From Desulfobacterales bacterium (GTDB lineage Bacteria > Desulfobacterota > Desulfobacteria > Desulfobacterales > Desulfosalsimonadaceae): a DNA stretch of 5,897 nucleotides. The notes under the pieces are model-generated. The model did no database searches and was not told the origin of the DNA. It saw nothing but the letters and a program-made list of their open reading frames with translations. Where the stretch lies: NCBI GenBank assembly GCA_018399455.1, contig JAGYOT010000136.1, forward strand, positions 1-5,897, read 5' to 3'. This document shows positions 1 to 5,897 of the stretch, piece by piece. Position numbers and translations under genes: made by a program. The stretch's first letter is position 1; the number at the start of each line of letters is the position of its first letter.

Positions 1-964
1 GATCATCAATGTGGATTGCCTGACCTATGCAGGCAATCCTGACAACCTGAGCGATATCGAAAGCCTTTTCGCCAACCGCTATGTATTCATCCGGGAAAAT
101 ATCTGCCACCTGGAGGAGATGGCCAAAATTTTCGACTACCACGGCATTGACGCCGTCTGCCATTTTGCTGCCGAATCCCATGTGGACCGCTCCATCGTCG
201 AACCGGGCAGCTTTATCCATACCAATATCCTGGGCACTTATAACCTACTGGAACTGGCGAGAAAGCGAAAATCCCGGATCAGGCGGTTTCATCACATCAG
301 CACGGACGAGGTTTACGGAAGCCTTGGCGAATCAGGTCTTTTCAGTGAAACTTCGCCTTATCAGCCAACCAGCCCTTACTCCGCCTCCAAAGCGGCATCC
401 GATCATCTGGTGCGCGCCTATTTTCATACCTATGACCTCCCGATCACAATTTCAAACTGTTCCAACAATTACGGGCCCTACCAGTTTCCGGAAAAACTGA
501 TCCCGCTCATAATTCTGAACGCGCTGTCGGAAGTGCCGCTGCCGGTCTACGGGGACGGCAGAAACATCCGGGACTGGCTCTATGTTCGGGACCACGCGGC
601 AGCGCTCTGGGCAATTCTCCAAAACGGAGAGATCGGTGCGACCTACAACATCGGCGGCAGCTGCGAAATCGAGAACATCCGGATCGTGAACCAGATCTGT
701 GAAATCATAGACACCATGCCGGGGCTCAACTTCAGCTGCTCCCGCAAAGATCTGATCACGTATGTAACGGATCGGCCCGGCCATGACCGGCGTTACGCCA
801 TTGATGCGTCAAAAATAAAGGCAGAACTCCACTGGACCCCCAAGACCCCGATAGAAAAAGGCCTTCGCCAGACCATTGAATGGTATATGGCCAACCGGTC
901 ATGGGTCAATCGGGTCAAAACCGGGGAATACCGAAACTGGATTAAACAGCAGTACCACTTTTGA
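1..964 (+). CDS. rfbB: dTDP-glucose 4,6-dehydratase (RmlB/RfbB), 5'-truncated by the window edge
   Basis: NAD-dependent short-chain dehydrogenase/reductase that converts dTDP-glucose to dTDP-4-keto-6-deoxyglucose, the second step of the dTDP-L-rhamnose pathway, in the cytoplasm. The frame is open from the first base (first full codon at 2), reading I-I-N-V-D-C-L-T-Y-A-G-N, which matches the family about 27 residues after the usual start. The missing part carries the GxxGFIG nucleotide-binding turn. The GTG at 11 is therefore an internal Val codon, not a start. Numbering from that Val as residue 1: HFAAESHVDRS at 51-61, the catalytic S-T-D-E-V-Y-G at 97-103, the Y-x3-K pair at Y123/K127, NCSNNYGPYQFPEKLIP at 149-165, then the family's DWLYV and DRPGHDRRYAID segments towards the C-terminus. 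The C-terminus (WIKQQYHF) ends where homologues end, so only the 5' end is lost. The rfbA start lies 11 bp downstream, so they are probably co-transcribed. Family assignment is very secure; the host glycan (O-antigen, capsule or other) cannot be told. Confidence 0.96.
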   Translation, partial: IINVDCLTYAGNPDNLSDIESLFANRYVFIRENICHLEEMAKIFDYHGIDAVCHFAAESHVDRSIVEPGSFIHTNILGTYNLLELARKRKSRIRRFHHISTDEVYGSLGESGLFSETSPYQPTSPYSASKAASDHLVRAYFHTYDLPITISNCSNNYGPYQFPEKLIPLIILNALSEVPLPVYGDGRNIRDWLYVRDHAAALWAILQNGEIGATYNIGGSCEIENIRIVNQICEIIDTMPGLNFSCSRKDLITYVTDRPGHDRRYAIDASKIKAELHWTPKTPIEKGLRQTIEWYMANRSWVNRVKTGEYRNWIKQQYHF

Positions 965-975
965 AAGGTTAAACG

Positions 976-1863
976 ATGAAAGGCATCATCCTGGCCGGCG
1001 GCTCCGGCACCCGGCTCTATCCCCTGACCCGGGTAACCAGCAAGCAACTGCTGCCGGTCTATGACAAGCCCATGATTTATTACCCCTTATCGGTTCTTAT
1101 GCTGGGGGGCATAAAGGACATCCTGCTTATTTCCACTCCCCAGGATCTGCCTAATTTTCAGTCACTTTTAGGTGACGGAAGCTGGCTGGGCATCAACATT
1201 GCTTATGCAGCGCAGCCCAGGCCCGAAGGCATTGCCCAGGCTTTCGTGATCGGCCGCTCCTTTATCGGATGTGACCGGGTTTGCTTGATCCTTGGCGACA
1301 ACCTCTTTTACGGCCACAACTTACCCGGTATCCTGAATTCAGCCTTCAATTCACCGGCCGGCGGGGTGGTTTTCGGCTACCGGGTGATAGAGCCGCGGCG
1401 ATATGGGGTGGTGGGGTTTGATTCAGAGGGAAGGGTTATTGATATTGAGGAAAAACCGGCTCATCCCAAATCCAGTTTTGCGGTGGCAGGTCTTTATGTT
1501 TACAGCAGCAAAGTGGTCGACATCGCCGGCCGCCTTTCCCCCTCCGCCCGGGGCGAGCTTGAAATCACCGATGTCAACCTGGCTTATCTCAAGGCAAACG
1601 ACCTGAAAGTGGAACTTTTGGGCAGAGGCTTTGCCTGGCTGGATATGGGGACCCACGAGTCCATGCAGCAGGCGGCCAGCTACGTGCAAACCATCCAGAA
1701 GCGACAGGGCTTTAAAATTGCATGTATCGAAGAGATTGCCTATCGCCTGGGCTATATCAGCAGCCGCGAGTTGAAAGCCCTGGCATCGGATATGCAGAAT
1801 AACGACTACGGCGCCTATTTAAACGAGGTTTCAACCTTTAGACGCTCGGAGCTGGACCTGTGA
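976..1863 (+). CDS. rfbA: Glucose-1-phosphate thymidylyltransferase (RmlA/RfbA)
   Basis: Nucleotidyltransferase that joins glucose-1-phosphate and dTTP to give dTDP-glucose plus pyrophosphate, the first and normally feedback-controlled step of dTDP-rhamnose synthesis. The 295-residue length is normal for the family. Visible motifs: the nucleotide-binding G-G-S-G-T-R-L-Y-P at 8-16 followed by K23-[12 protein letters not shown] at 83-90; I-L-G-D-N at 105-109, whose D108 is a likely Mg ligand; EEKP at 158-161; ELEITDVN at 194-201; and WLDMGTHES at 221-229, whose D223 is the likely second metal ligand. The start ATG at 976 is preceded by an AAAGG ribosome site at about 964-968. The gene follows rfbB after 11 bp, and its TGA overlaps the rfbC GTG start. 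All key residues are present and nothing suggests decay. The C-terminus runs a few residues past the core with a polar, Asp/Glu-bearing tail. Recognition is very secure. Confidence 0.97.
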   Translation: MKGIILAGGSGTRLYPLTRVTSKQLLPVYDKPMIYYPLSVLMLGGIKDILLISTPQDLPNFQSLLGDGSWLGINIAYAAQPRPEGIAQAFVIGRSFIGCDRVCLILGDNLFYGHNLPGILNSAFNSPAGGVVFGYRVIEPRRYGVVGFDSEGRVIDIEEKPAHPKSSFAVAGLYVYSSKVVDIAGRLSPSARGELEITDVNLAYLKANDLKVELLGRGFAWLDMGTHESMQQAASYVQTIQKRQGFKIACIEEIAYRLGYISSRELKALASDMQNNDYGAYLNEVSTFRRSELDL

Positions 1864-2426
1864 CGATTACGGCAACCCCCATGGCACTGCCGGCGGTTTT
1901 GCTGATTGAGCCGGCGGCTTTCACCGACAGCCGGGGATTTTTCCTGGAGACCTATCAGCGGCACAAATACACAGAAGCCGGATTAAACCGGAGTTTTGTC
2001 CAGGATAACCACTCCCGTTCCCGGAAAAACGTTTTGCGGGGCCTTCACTATCAGCTTAAACACCCTCAGGGCAAACTGGTTTATACGGTTTCCGGAGAAA
2101 TTTTCGACGTGGCCGTGGACATCCGGCGAGGATCCCCCACCTTCGGGCAATGGACCGGCGCCAGGCTCTCAGACGCCAACCACCGGCAACTGTTTATCCC
2201 CGAGGGCTTTGCTCACGGATTCATGGTGCTAAGCGAATCCGCCGATGTGGTATATAAATGCACGGAATTTTATGCCCATGGTGATGAATACGGCATTTAT
2301 TGGGGGGATGAGACAATTGCTATTGACTGGCCGGAGGAGCAGCCGATCCTCTCAGAGAAAGACCGCGAGCTTCCGGCAATATCCGCTATTGCCGAGGATT
2401 GCCTGCCGGTTTATCAATTATATTAA
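1860..2426 (+). CDS. rfbC: dTDP-4-keto-6-deoxyglucose 3,5-epimerase (RmlC/RfbC), GTG start
   Basis: Cupin-fold epimerase that inverts C3 and C5 of dTDP-4-keto-6-deoxyglucose to give dTDP-4-keto-L-rhamnose. Length is 188 residues, the usual family size. Visible motifs: [12 protein letters not shown] at 21-32, VQDNHSRS at 47-54, the G-L-H-Y-Q segment at 61-65 with catalytic His63, PQGKLVY at 69-75, [15 protein letters not shown] at 82-96, IPEGFAHGF at 113-121 with His119, and VYKCTEFY at 131-138 holding the candidate acid Tyr. The GTG at 1860 is preferred because GGAG at 1848-1851 lies 8 nt upstream, and because GTG and the rfbA stop share the four bases GTGA, which points to translational coupling. 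An in-frame ATG at 1881 would shorten the protein by only seven residues and has no clear ribosome site. The gene ends with TAA. The usual partner reductase, rfbD, does not follow it. Confidence 0.96.
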   Translation: MTITATPMALPAVLLIEPAAFTDSRGFFLETYQRHKYTEAGLNRSFVQDNHSRSRKNVLRGLHYQLKHPQGKLVYTVSGEIFDVAVDIRRGSPTFGQWTGARLSDANHRQLFIPEGFAHGFMVLSESADVVYKCTEFYAHGDEYGIYWGDETIAIDWPEEQPILSEKDRELPAISAIAEDCLPVYQLY

Positions 2427-2448
2427 TCCGCAAAAAAAGGAGTCTCAG

Positions 2449-2859
2449 ATGAGCAAAAACGTATTCCTGCTGGCTATGATCGTGTGCCTGACCCTTTTGG
2501 CAAGTCTTTGCTGGGCCGGGCCCCAGATGAAGCCCGGAAAATGGGAAATTACCACAAAAACGGAAATGGCCGGGATGCCGGCCCAGTCCTCCACTCATGT
2601 GCAGTGTATTACCGGTGACGACCTGGTGCCCATGGACCGGAACCAGGGTCAGCAGTGCCAGGTCACGGACGTCAAAACCATCGGCAACACGGTGTCCTGG
2701 AAGATCACCTGCAAAGGCCAGGGGGGCGAAATGACCGGCACCGGAGAGATAACCTACGAAGGCGACCATATGCAGGGCAGCATGGAGATGACCATCCCCG
2801 GCTACGGCTCCCAAATCAAAAACACGCTTTCCGGCCACCGCATCGGTCCATGCGACTGA
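2449..2859 (+). CDS. Exported DUF3617-family protein, function unknown
   Basis: A 136-residue protein with a cleavable-looking Sec signal peptide: Lys3, then a hydrophobic run at about 5-20 ending S-L-C-W-A, with likely cleavage after Ala23. Position -1 to the Cys is Leu, so this is not a good lipobox. The mature part begins G-P-Q-M-K-P-G-K-W-E-I-T-T-K-T-E-M, the hallmark opening of the DUF3617 family, followed by QCITGDDLVP at about 52-61. Four cysteines (53, 70, 88, 135) remain after cleavage and could form two disulfides in the periplasm. The central Gly/Thr-rich stretch with alternating polar and hydrophobic residues suggests a beta-sheet protein. The ATG at 2449 is chosen because AAGGAG at 2437-2442 sits 6 nt upstream and the signal peptide starts there, although the frame is open further upstream inside rfbC. 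It follows rfbC by 22 bp and may be read from the same transcript. Family call is from pattern memory; biochemical role is not known. Confidence 0.85.
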   Translation: MSKNVFLLAMIVCLTLLASLCWAGPQMKPGKWEITTKTEMAGMPAQSSTHVQCITGDDLVPMDRNQGQQCQVTDVKTIGNTVSWKITCKGQGGEMTGTGEITYEGDHMQGSMEMTIPGYGSQIKNTLSGHRIGPCD

Positions 2860-3030
2860 TCCATCCCCCCCTAAGGGATGCACGGAGGCTCGCCCGGCTC
2901 CTGTTCTGGGTCCTGATGATCGGGACGGTTTGCCCCTCCTGCCCGCCTTCGGCAAAAGCGCGCCGGCAGCCTCCACGGTGATGGATATAACAGACGACGG
3001 CAGTCTTGAGATTGCTGAGGGGGAGGAAAC

Positions 3031-3522
3031 ATGGAAGGAAAGACCGTTCGGAAAACCAGTATTATTATGTCCCAGATCATGCAGCCGGAGGATGCCAATG
3101 TGGCCGGCAATGTGCATGGCGGGACCATCATGAAACTAATCGATAATGCCGCCGGCGTGGTGGCTGTCCGGCACTGCCGGAGCAATGCGGTAACTGCGTC
3201 CGTGGACCGCATCGATTTTCACCATCCCGCCTATATCGGCGATTTACTGGTAATCAAGGCCAGTATGAATATGGTCGGCAAAACGTCCATGGAAATCGGG
3301 GCCCGGGTTGAGGCTGAACGCCTGCTTAGCGGCGATCGATATCATATCGCCTCCGCATACCTGACGTATGTCTCCCTGGACGAAGACCTTAAGCCCAACC
3401 CCGTGCCGCCCCTTATTGCGGAAACGGACGCAGAAAAACGAAGGAACCGGGAAGCCCAGACCCGTCGCAAAACGCGGCTTGATGAAAAACACCGGGAGAA
3501 AGCCTGTCAGAATGATCTTTGA
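3031..3522 (+). CDS. Acyl-CoA thioesterase, single hotdog domain (BACH/ACOT7-like, YciA relative)
   Basis: Predicted cytoplasmic hydrolase of acyl-CoA thioesters, releasing CoA and free fatty acid. The 163-residue protein has the hotdog acyl-CoA hydrolase layout: I-M-Q-P-E-D-A-N-V-A-G-N-V-H-G-G at 16-31, the long helix TIMKLIDNAAGVVAVRHC at 32-49, VTASVDRIDFHHP at 54-66, GDLL at 70-73, VGKTSMEIG at 82-90, and AYLTYVSLDEDLKPNPVPPL at 109-128. The DANVAGNVHGGTI block closely resembles the N-terminal domain of vertebrate ACOT7. Asn23 and Asp38 are the plausible catalytic or structural polar residues. The last 35 residues form a charged helix rich in Arg, Lys and Glu, common in this family. Such one-domain enzymes normally assemble as dimers or hexamers. 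The ATG at 3031 is supported by GGGAGG at 3021-3026, four nt upstream, which is rather close. A second ATG at 3067 lacks a ribosome site. The chain-length preference cannot be read from the sequence. Confidence 0.93.
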   Translation: MEGKTVRKTSIIMSQIMQPEDANVAGNVHGGTIMKLIDNAAGVVAVRHCRSNAVTASVDRIDFHHPAYIGDLLVIKASMNMVGKTSMEIGARVEAERLLSGDRYHIASAYLTYVSLDEDLKPNPVPPLIAETDAEKRRNREAQTRRKTRLDEKHREKACQNDL

Positions 3523-3589
3523 TCGGCATCCTGAGCCGGCAGGCGGGGGCTTTAAGATGACCTTGTGCAGGTATGAGCAAAACCCGGCA

Positions 3590-5668
3590 CTACTTCTTCT
3601 TCAACCGGCAACAAATCCCTTTTAAGTTTGGTGTGCCGAATGCCCTGCCCAGAGTCCGGGTCGAGGTAAGCATGTTTAGATTGGATCGTTTCCAGTCATA
3701 CTGAGTCTCCGCGCCTGACTCCGGGAACCACCATCCATAGGCGGCACATATGACACGCGGATCAAGATCTTTCCGGAAACGGGCGGTCTGAACAATGGCG
3801 CCTTTTCTGGTCTCAATTAATACCTCATGGCCCTCTGAGATTCCATGGGCTTCGGCCGTATCAGGGTGCATCTCTACCAAGGGCACGGGATTCAGCCTTC
3901 TCAGGGAGTCAACCCATCGATAAGACGAATGCAGATAGTGAGGGCTCTTTGCGCTTGTCAGCACCAGCGGGTACTCGGGGTCCTCCGCTTCAGGAAGGCC
4001 GACGAATTCCGGCAGAGCCTGGACGTTGAGTTTCTCTGGTTTGCTCAACGCAAGCTCGACCTTGCCGCTCGGCGTTTTGAAGCCCTTTGACCGGTATTTT
4101 TCGAACCTGTGCTCTCCCTTTAAATAACCTTGTTCAACAAATTCCCGGTAGCTTAGACCGCTGGGTTCAAGGACTGCCTCAAGAAAGCCCTCATAATCAT
4201 CAAACCAGTATCTTCCCGATGTCAGCGATTTGCCCAACTCATTGAGGATCTTCATATCCGGCCAGCATTCATCCGGAGGCTCCACAACCTTGGGACGGGC
4301 AAGGATGTATCCGTGCCCCAGACCGTAATGGCCGATATCGTTAAACTCAAACTGGGTGGCAGCAGGCAGGACAATATCTGAAAAAGCGGCGGTGGGCGTC
4401 ATAAATATGTCCGAGACCGCCAGGAAATTCAGCTTTTCCAAGGTGTTTTGCGTCTCCTGACTGTTAGCCCATGTCAGTAAGGGATTGGTACACTGCATGT
4501 AGGCCGCCTTCATCGGGTATGGGGTTTCGTTGAGAACCGCTCTTTTAAAAAAAGACGGGGGAACCGTCATCAACCTGGGTATGGTGTTATGATAGGCATG
4601 TATCATCTCTTTTGGCTTGCCGGGGATCAAATCGGCCCGGACAAAGCTTCCCAGCCTCGCGATGTTGGGCTCATTGGCCTGGATGTTGCCGCCGGGGACA
4701 TCCAGGTTCCCGCACACCGCCATGAGGGCCGTGAGGGCCCGGGCAGTGTCAAATACGTTAATATTGTGCTCGATGGGATTTCCCCATTGAATGGCCGCCG
4801 GCCTGGCGTGTGCGTAAAATCTGGCTGACTCGCGGATGAGCTCCGGGCTTATCCAGGTTACCCCGGACATCCTCTCGGGCGAATACGCCTGCACCCGGGC
4901 GGCCAGATCGGCGAAACCATAGGTCCAGTTATCCACAAAATCTTTATGATACAGGCCTTCTTCGATGATTACGTTCAGAAAGGCCAGGGCCAGGGCGTTG
5001 TCGCTACCCGGCCTGATCTGCAGCCAATATCTGGCCTTTCGGGCGAGGTCGGTCTTACGGGGATCGACCACCATCAGCTCGGTCCCGTTGCGAACCTGTT
5101 GCAAAAGCAGGCTGCATATCTCGCCCTCCTCGTTGGTCCGGGTCACATTACTCCCCCATGCCACCACAAGCTGGCTGGGATGATGAAAATCAACCACCGG
5201 ATAAAACCCGCAGGTATGAATTCCGCTGACCTCACGCGGGGCATGACACACATCCTGAACGGCGACAAGGTTTGGAGATCCAAAAATATTGGCCAGCCTG
5301 ATCAGCACGAAATGCTCCATGCCCTTGGGCATGCCCTGGCAAAAGGCTACCGCCCTGGCCCCGTATAAGTCCCTCACCCGGTTCAAATTATCGGTTATCC
5401 TCCCAAGGGCCTCTTCCCAGCTTATCCTCTCCCATTGCCCTTCCCCCCGCTTACCCTTGCGTTTTAGCGGATACTTCAGCCTCCGGGGATCTGTAAGCCG
5501 ATCCTTGGAGGCAAGCCCTTTGGGACAGACATATCCCTGGTTCAAAAACCCGTCCGGGTTTCCCTTTATCTTAACGATTCTGTTGTCCTTCACGCCGACC
5601 CAGACAGAACAGCCGCCATGATCCATTCTTGCACAGTGCGTTTTAACCCAGCTTAAATTGTCGGTCAT
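3590..5668 (-). CDS. Molybdopterin (Mo/W bis-MGD) Fe-S oxidoreductase, acetylene-hydratase-like branch, substrate unknown
   Basis: A 692-residue catalytic subunit of the DMSO reductase superfamily. In order: N-terminal Fe-S domain (about 5-60) with C12-x3-D16-x3-C20-x27-C48, where Asp16 stands at the second cluster-Cys position; RGEGQWERISWEEAL (75-88), typical of the family; the metal-ligand segment Q-D-V-C141-H142-A-P-R; MGD-binding stretches VVAWGSNVTRTNEEG (168-182) and VVDPRKTD (200-207); ALTALMAVCGNLDVPGGN (311-328); the VSDIFMTPTAAFSDIVLPA stretch (418-436); and a C-terminal molybdopterin dinucleotide-binding domain (about 565-690) with GISEGHEVLIETRKG and the end GTPNLKGICCRL. There is no twin-arginine signal or membrane segment, so it should act in the cytoplasm. 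The WERISW, MTPTA and PNLKG features recall acetylene hydratase, while Cys-His at 141-142 recalls formate dehydrogenase; the Arg-bearing loop of formate dehydrogenases is not evident, so neither activity is claimed. ATG at 5668 has AAGGGGG 5 nt upstream. No electron-transfer partner gene is in view. It converges on the thioesterase gene. Confidence 0.93.
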   Translation of the reverse strand: MTDNLSWVKTHCARMDHGGCSVWVGVKDNRIVKIKGNPDGFLNQGYVCPKGLASKDRLTDPRRLKYPLKRKGKRGEGQWERISWEEALGRITDNLNRVRDLYGARAVAFCQGMPKGMEHFVLIRLANIFGSPNLVAVQDVCHAPREVSGIHTCGFYPVVDFHHPSQLVVAWGSNVTRTNEEGEICSLLLQQVRNGTELMVVDPRKTDLARKARYWLQIRPGSDNALALAFLNVIIEEGLYHKDFVDNWTYGFADLAARVQAYSPERMSGVTWISPELIRESARFYAHARPAAIQWGNPIEHNINVFDTARALTALMAVCGNLDVPGGNIQANEPNIARLGSFVRADLIPGKPKEMIHAYHNTIPRLMTVPPSFFKRAVLNETPYPMKAAYMQCTNPLLTWANSQETQNTLEKLNFLAVSDIFMTPTAAFSDIVLPAATQFEFNDIGHYGLGHGYILARPKVVEPPDECWPDMKILNELGKSLTSGRYWFDDYEGFLEAVLEPSGLSYREFVEQGYLKGEHRFEKYRSKGFKTPSGKVELALSKPEKLNVQALPEFVGLPEAEDPEYPLVLTSAKSPHYLHSSYRWVDSLRRLNPVPLVEMHPDTAEAHGISEGHEVLIETRKGAIVQTARFRKDLDPRVICAAYGWWFPESGAETQYDWKRSNLNMLTSTRTLGRAFGTPNLKGICCRLKKK

Positions 5669-5699
5669 ATCAGCCCCCTTGATGTCCGTTCAGACACAC

Positions 5700-5730
5700 A
5701 AAAAAATCAGGCTTTGGGCGACTTGCCTGA
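5700..5730 (-). terminator. Hairpin plus T7 tract in the oxidoreductase leader: intrinsic terminator or attenuator
   Basis: Read on the minus strand, TCAGGC (5730-5725) and GCCTGA (5712-5707) form a perfect 6-bp stem around a 12-nt loop, followed directly by seven T's (5706-5700). This is the shape of a Rho-independent terminator, though the stem is short. It lies between the predicted promoter and the start codon, ending about 30 nt before the ATG. It could be a leader attenuator for this gene or the terminator of a minus-strand gene beyond the right edge. On the plus strand no T-run follows, so it only works in the minus direction. Confidence 0.5.
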
Positions 5731-5766
5731 ACCCCCGGAGTCATTGATTTTCTGAAATATTAAGCT

Positions 5767-5795
5767 AATATAATTCTGCTTCCGTTTTTAATCAA
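5767..5795 (-). promoter_or_regulatory. Sigma70-type promoter for the molybdopterin oxidoreductase gene
   Basis: On the minus strand, TTGATT (-35, complement of 5790-5795) and TATATT (-10, complement of 5767-5772) are separated by exactly 17 bp, giving 4/6 and 5/6 matches to the consensus. It lies in AT-rich sequence about 100 bp upstream of the start codon and points towards it. Transcription would begin near 5760 and leave a leader of roughly 90 nt. AT-rich DNA yields chance matches, hence moderate confidence. Confidence 0.55.
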
Positions 5796-5813
5796 ATTAT
5801 TGTTATTTTTAAA

Positions 5814-5825
5814 TTTGCCGGCAAA
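5814..5825. promoter_or_regulatory. Perfect 12-bp palindrome, candidate regulator-binding site
   Basis: TTTGCCGGCAAA is its own reverse complement. Its centre lies about 60 bp upstream of the predicted transcription start and 19 bp upstream of the -35 box, a common place for an activator site. It does not match a regulator motif I can name. A second, interrupted inverted repeat (GTGC-ATAA-GCAC, 5829-5840) follows three bases further upstream of the promoter. Function is inferred from position and symmetry only. Confidence 0.35.
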
Positions 5826-5897
5826 ATGGTGCATAAGCACACTTTTCCGGGGAATTGAAAAAACGTTTGTCATATACGCTTTAGCGTTTGAATGGGC

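Noticed and set aside
11..13. GTG at 11 as the start of rfbB
   Set aside because: The frame continues to the left edge with residues that match the family, and starting here would delete the cofactor-binding turn. It is an internal Val codon of a gene cut by the window.
452..784. Minus-strand open frame of 110 codons inside rfbB
   Set aside because: Antisense to a secure gene, no motif and no ribosome site; it is a coding shadow.
2850..2981. Possible 43-residue small protein with an N-terminal basic region and a hydrophobic run, starting within the end of the DUF3617 gene
   Set aside because: It has a vaguely signal-like hydrophobic core, but there is no ribosome site before the ATG, no family resemblance, and the tail is a short Arg/Pro stretch. 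An alternative frame (from 2861 into the thioesterase start) is also open, so openness here reflects base composition. The 171-bp gap 2860-3030 holds nothing else I can support.
2386..3117. Open frame of 243 codons on the minus strand
   Set aside because: It lies antisense to the rfbC end, the DUF3617 gene and the thioesterase start, all of which have recognisable products and ribosome sites. Its protein is rich in Gly, His and Arg with no recognisable motif, as expected for a shadow of GC-rich coding DNA.
3500..3554. Terminator between the thioesterase gene and the converging oxidoreductase gene
   Set aside because: There are partial inverted repeats (CCTG-AGCCGG-CAGG at 3530-3543, and AAAGCCTG pairing loosely with CAGGC...CTTT), but stems are short or interrupted and no T-run follows in either direction.
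4946..5368. Plus-strand open frame of 140 codons inside the oxidoreductase gene
   Set aside because: It is antisense to conserved MGD-binding segments of the oxidoreductase and has no recognisable features.
1..5897. CRISPR array, insertion sequence, tRNA or toxin-antitoxin system
   Set aside because: No regularly spaced repeats, transposase, terminal inverted repeats, cloverleaf sequence or paired small genes were seen on either strand.

Overview
The window looks like chromosomal DNA from a Gram-negative, probably anaerobic bacterium. GC content is moderate (roughly the mid-50s % in the genes, by eye). It combines dTDP-sugar genes, a short secreted DUF3617-type protein, a BACH-type acyl-CoA thioesterase and a stand-alone cytoplasmic molybdopterin/Fe-S oxidoreductase. 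A member of Desulfobacterota (old Deltaproteobacteria) would fit, but that is inference from gene content and protein style; there is no rRNA or other marker here.

Left half, + strand (1-3522): a tight gene string. It opens inside rfbB/rmlB (dTDP-glucose 4,6-dehydratase, N-terminus cut off by the window edge), followed by rfbA/rmlA (glucose-1-phosphate thymidylyltransferase) and rfbC/rmlC (dTDP-4-keto-6-deoxyglucose 3,5-epimerase). The rfbA stop and rfbC start overlap in a GTGA, and rfbC uses a GTG start. Together the three enzymes take glucose-1-phosphate and dTTP to dTDP-4-keto-L-rhamnose. The final reductase, rfbD/rmlD, is not in the window. After 22 bp comes a small exported DUF3617-like protein with four cysteines in its mature part, then a 171-bp gap, then a single-domain hotdog acyl-CoA thioesterase closely resembling the N-terminal domain of eukaryotic ACOT7/BACH.

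Right half, - strand (5668-3590): one large gene converging on the thioesterase with a 67-bp gap. It encodes a 692-residue DMSO-reductase-superfamily protein without a Tat signal. Its general look is that of the acetylene-hydratase-like branch, but it has a Cys-His pair at the metal-ligand site, as in formate dehydrogenases. It also has an Asp in place of the second cysteine of the N-terminal Fe-S motif. No redox partner subunit lies beside it in the window.

Right edge (5669-5897): an AT-rich control region for the oxidoreductase. It holds a good sigma70-type promoter (17-bp spacer), a perfect 12-bp palindrome upstream of the promoter, and, between promoter and start codon, a hairpin followed by seven T's. 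That hairpin could act as a leader attenuator. No mobile elements, CRISPR arrays, tRNA or rRNA genes were seen.
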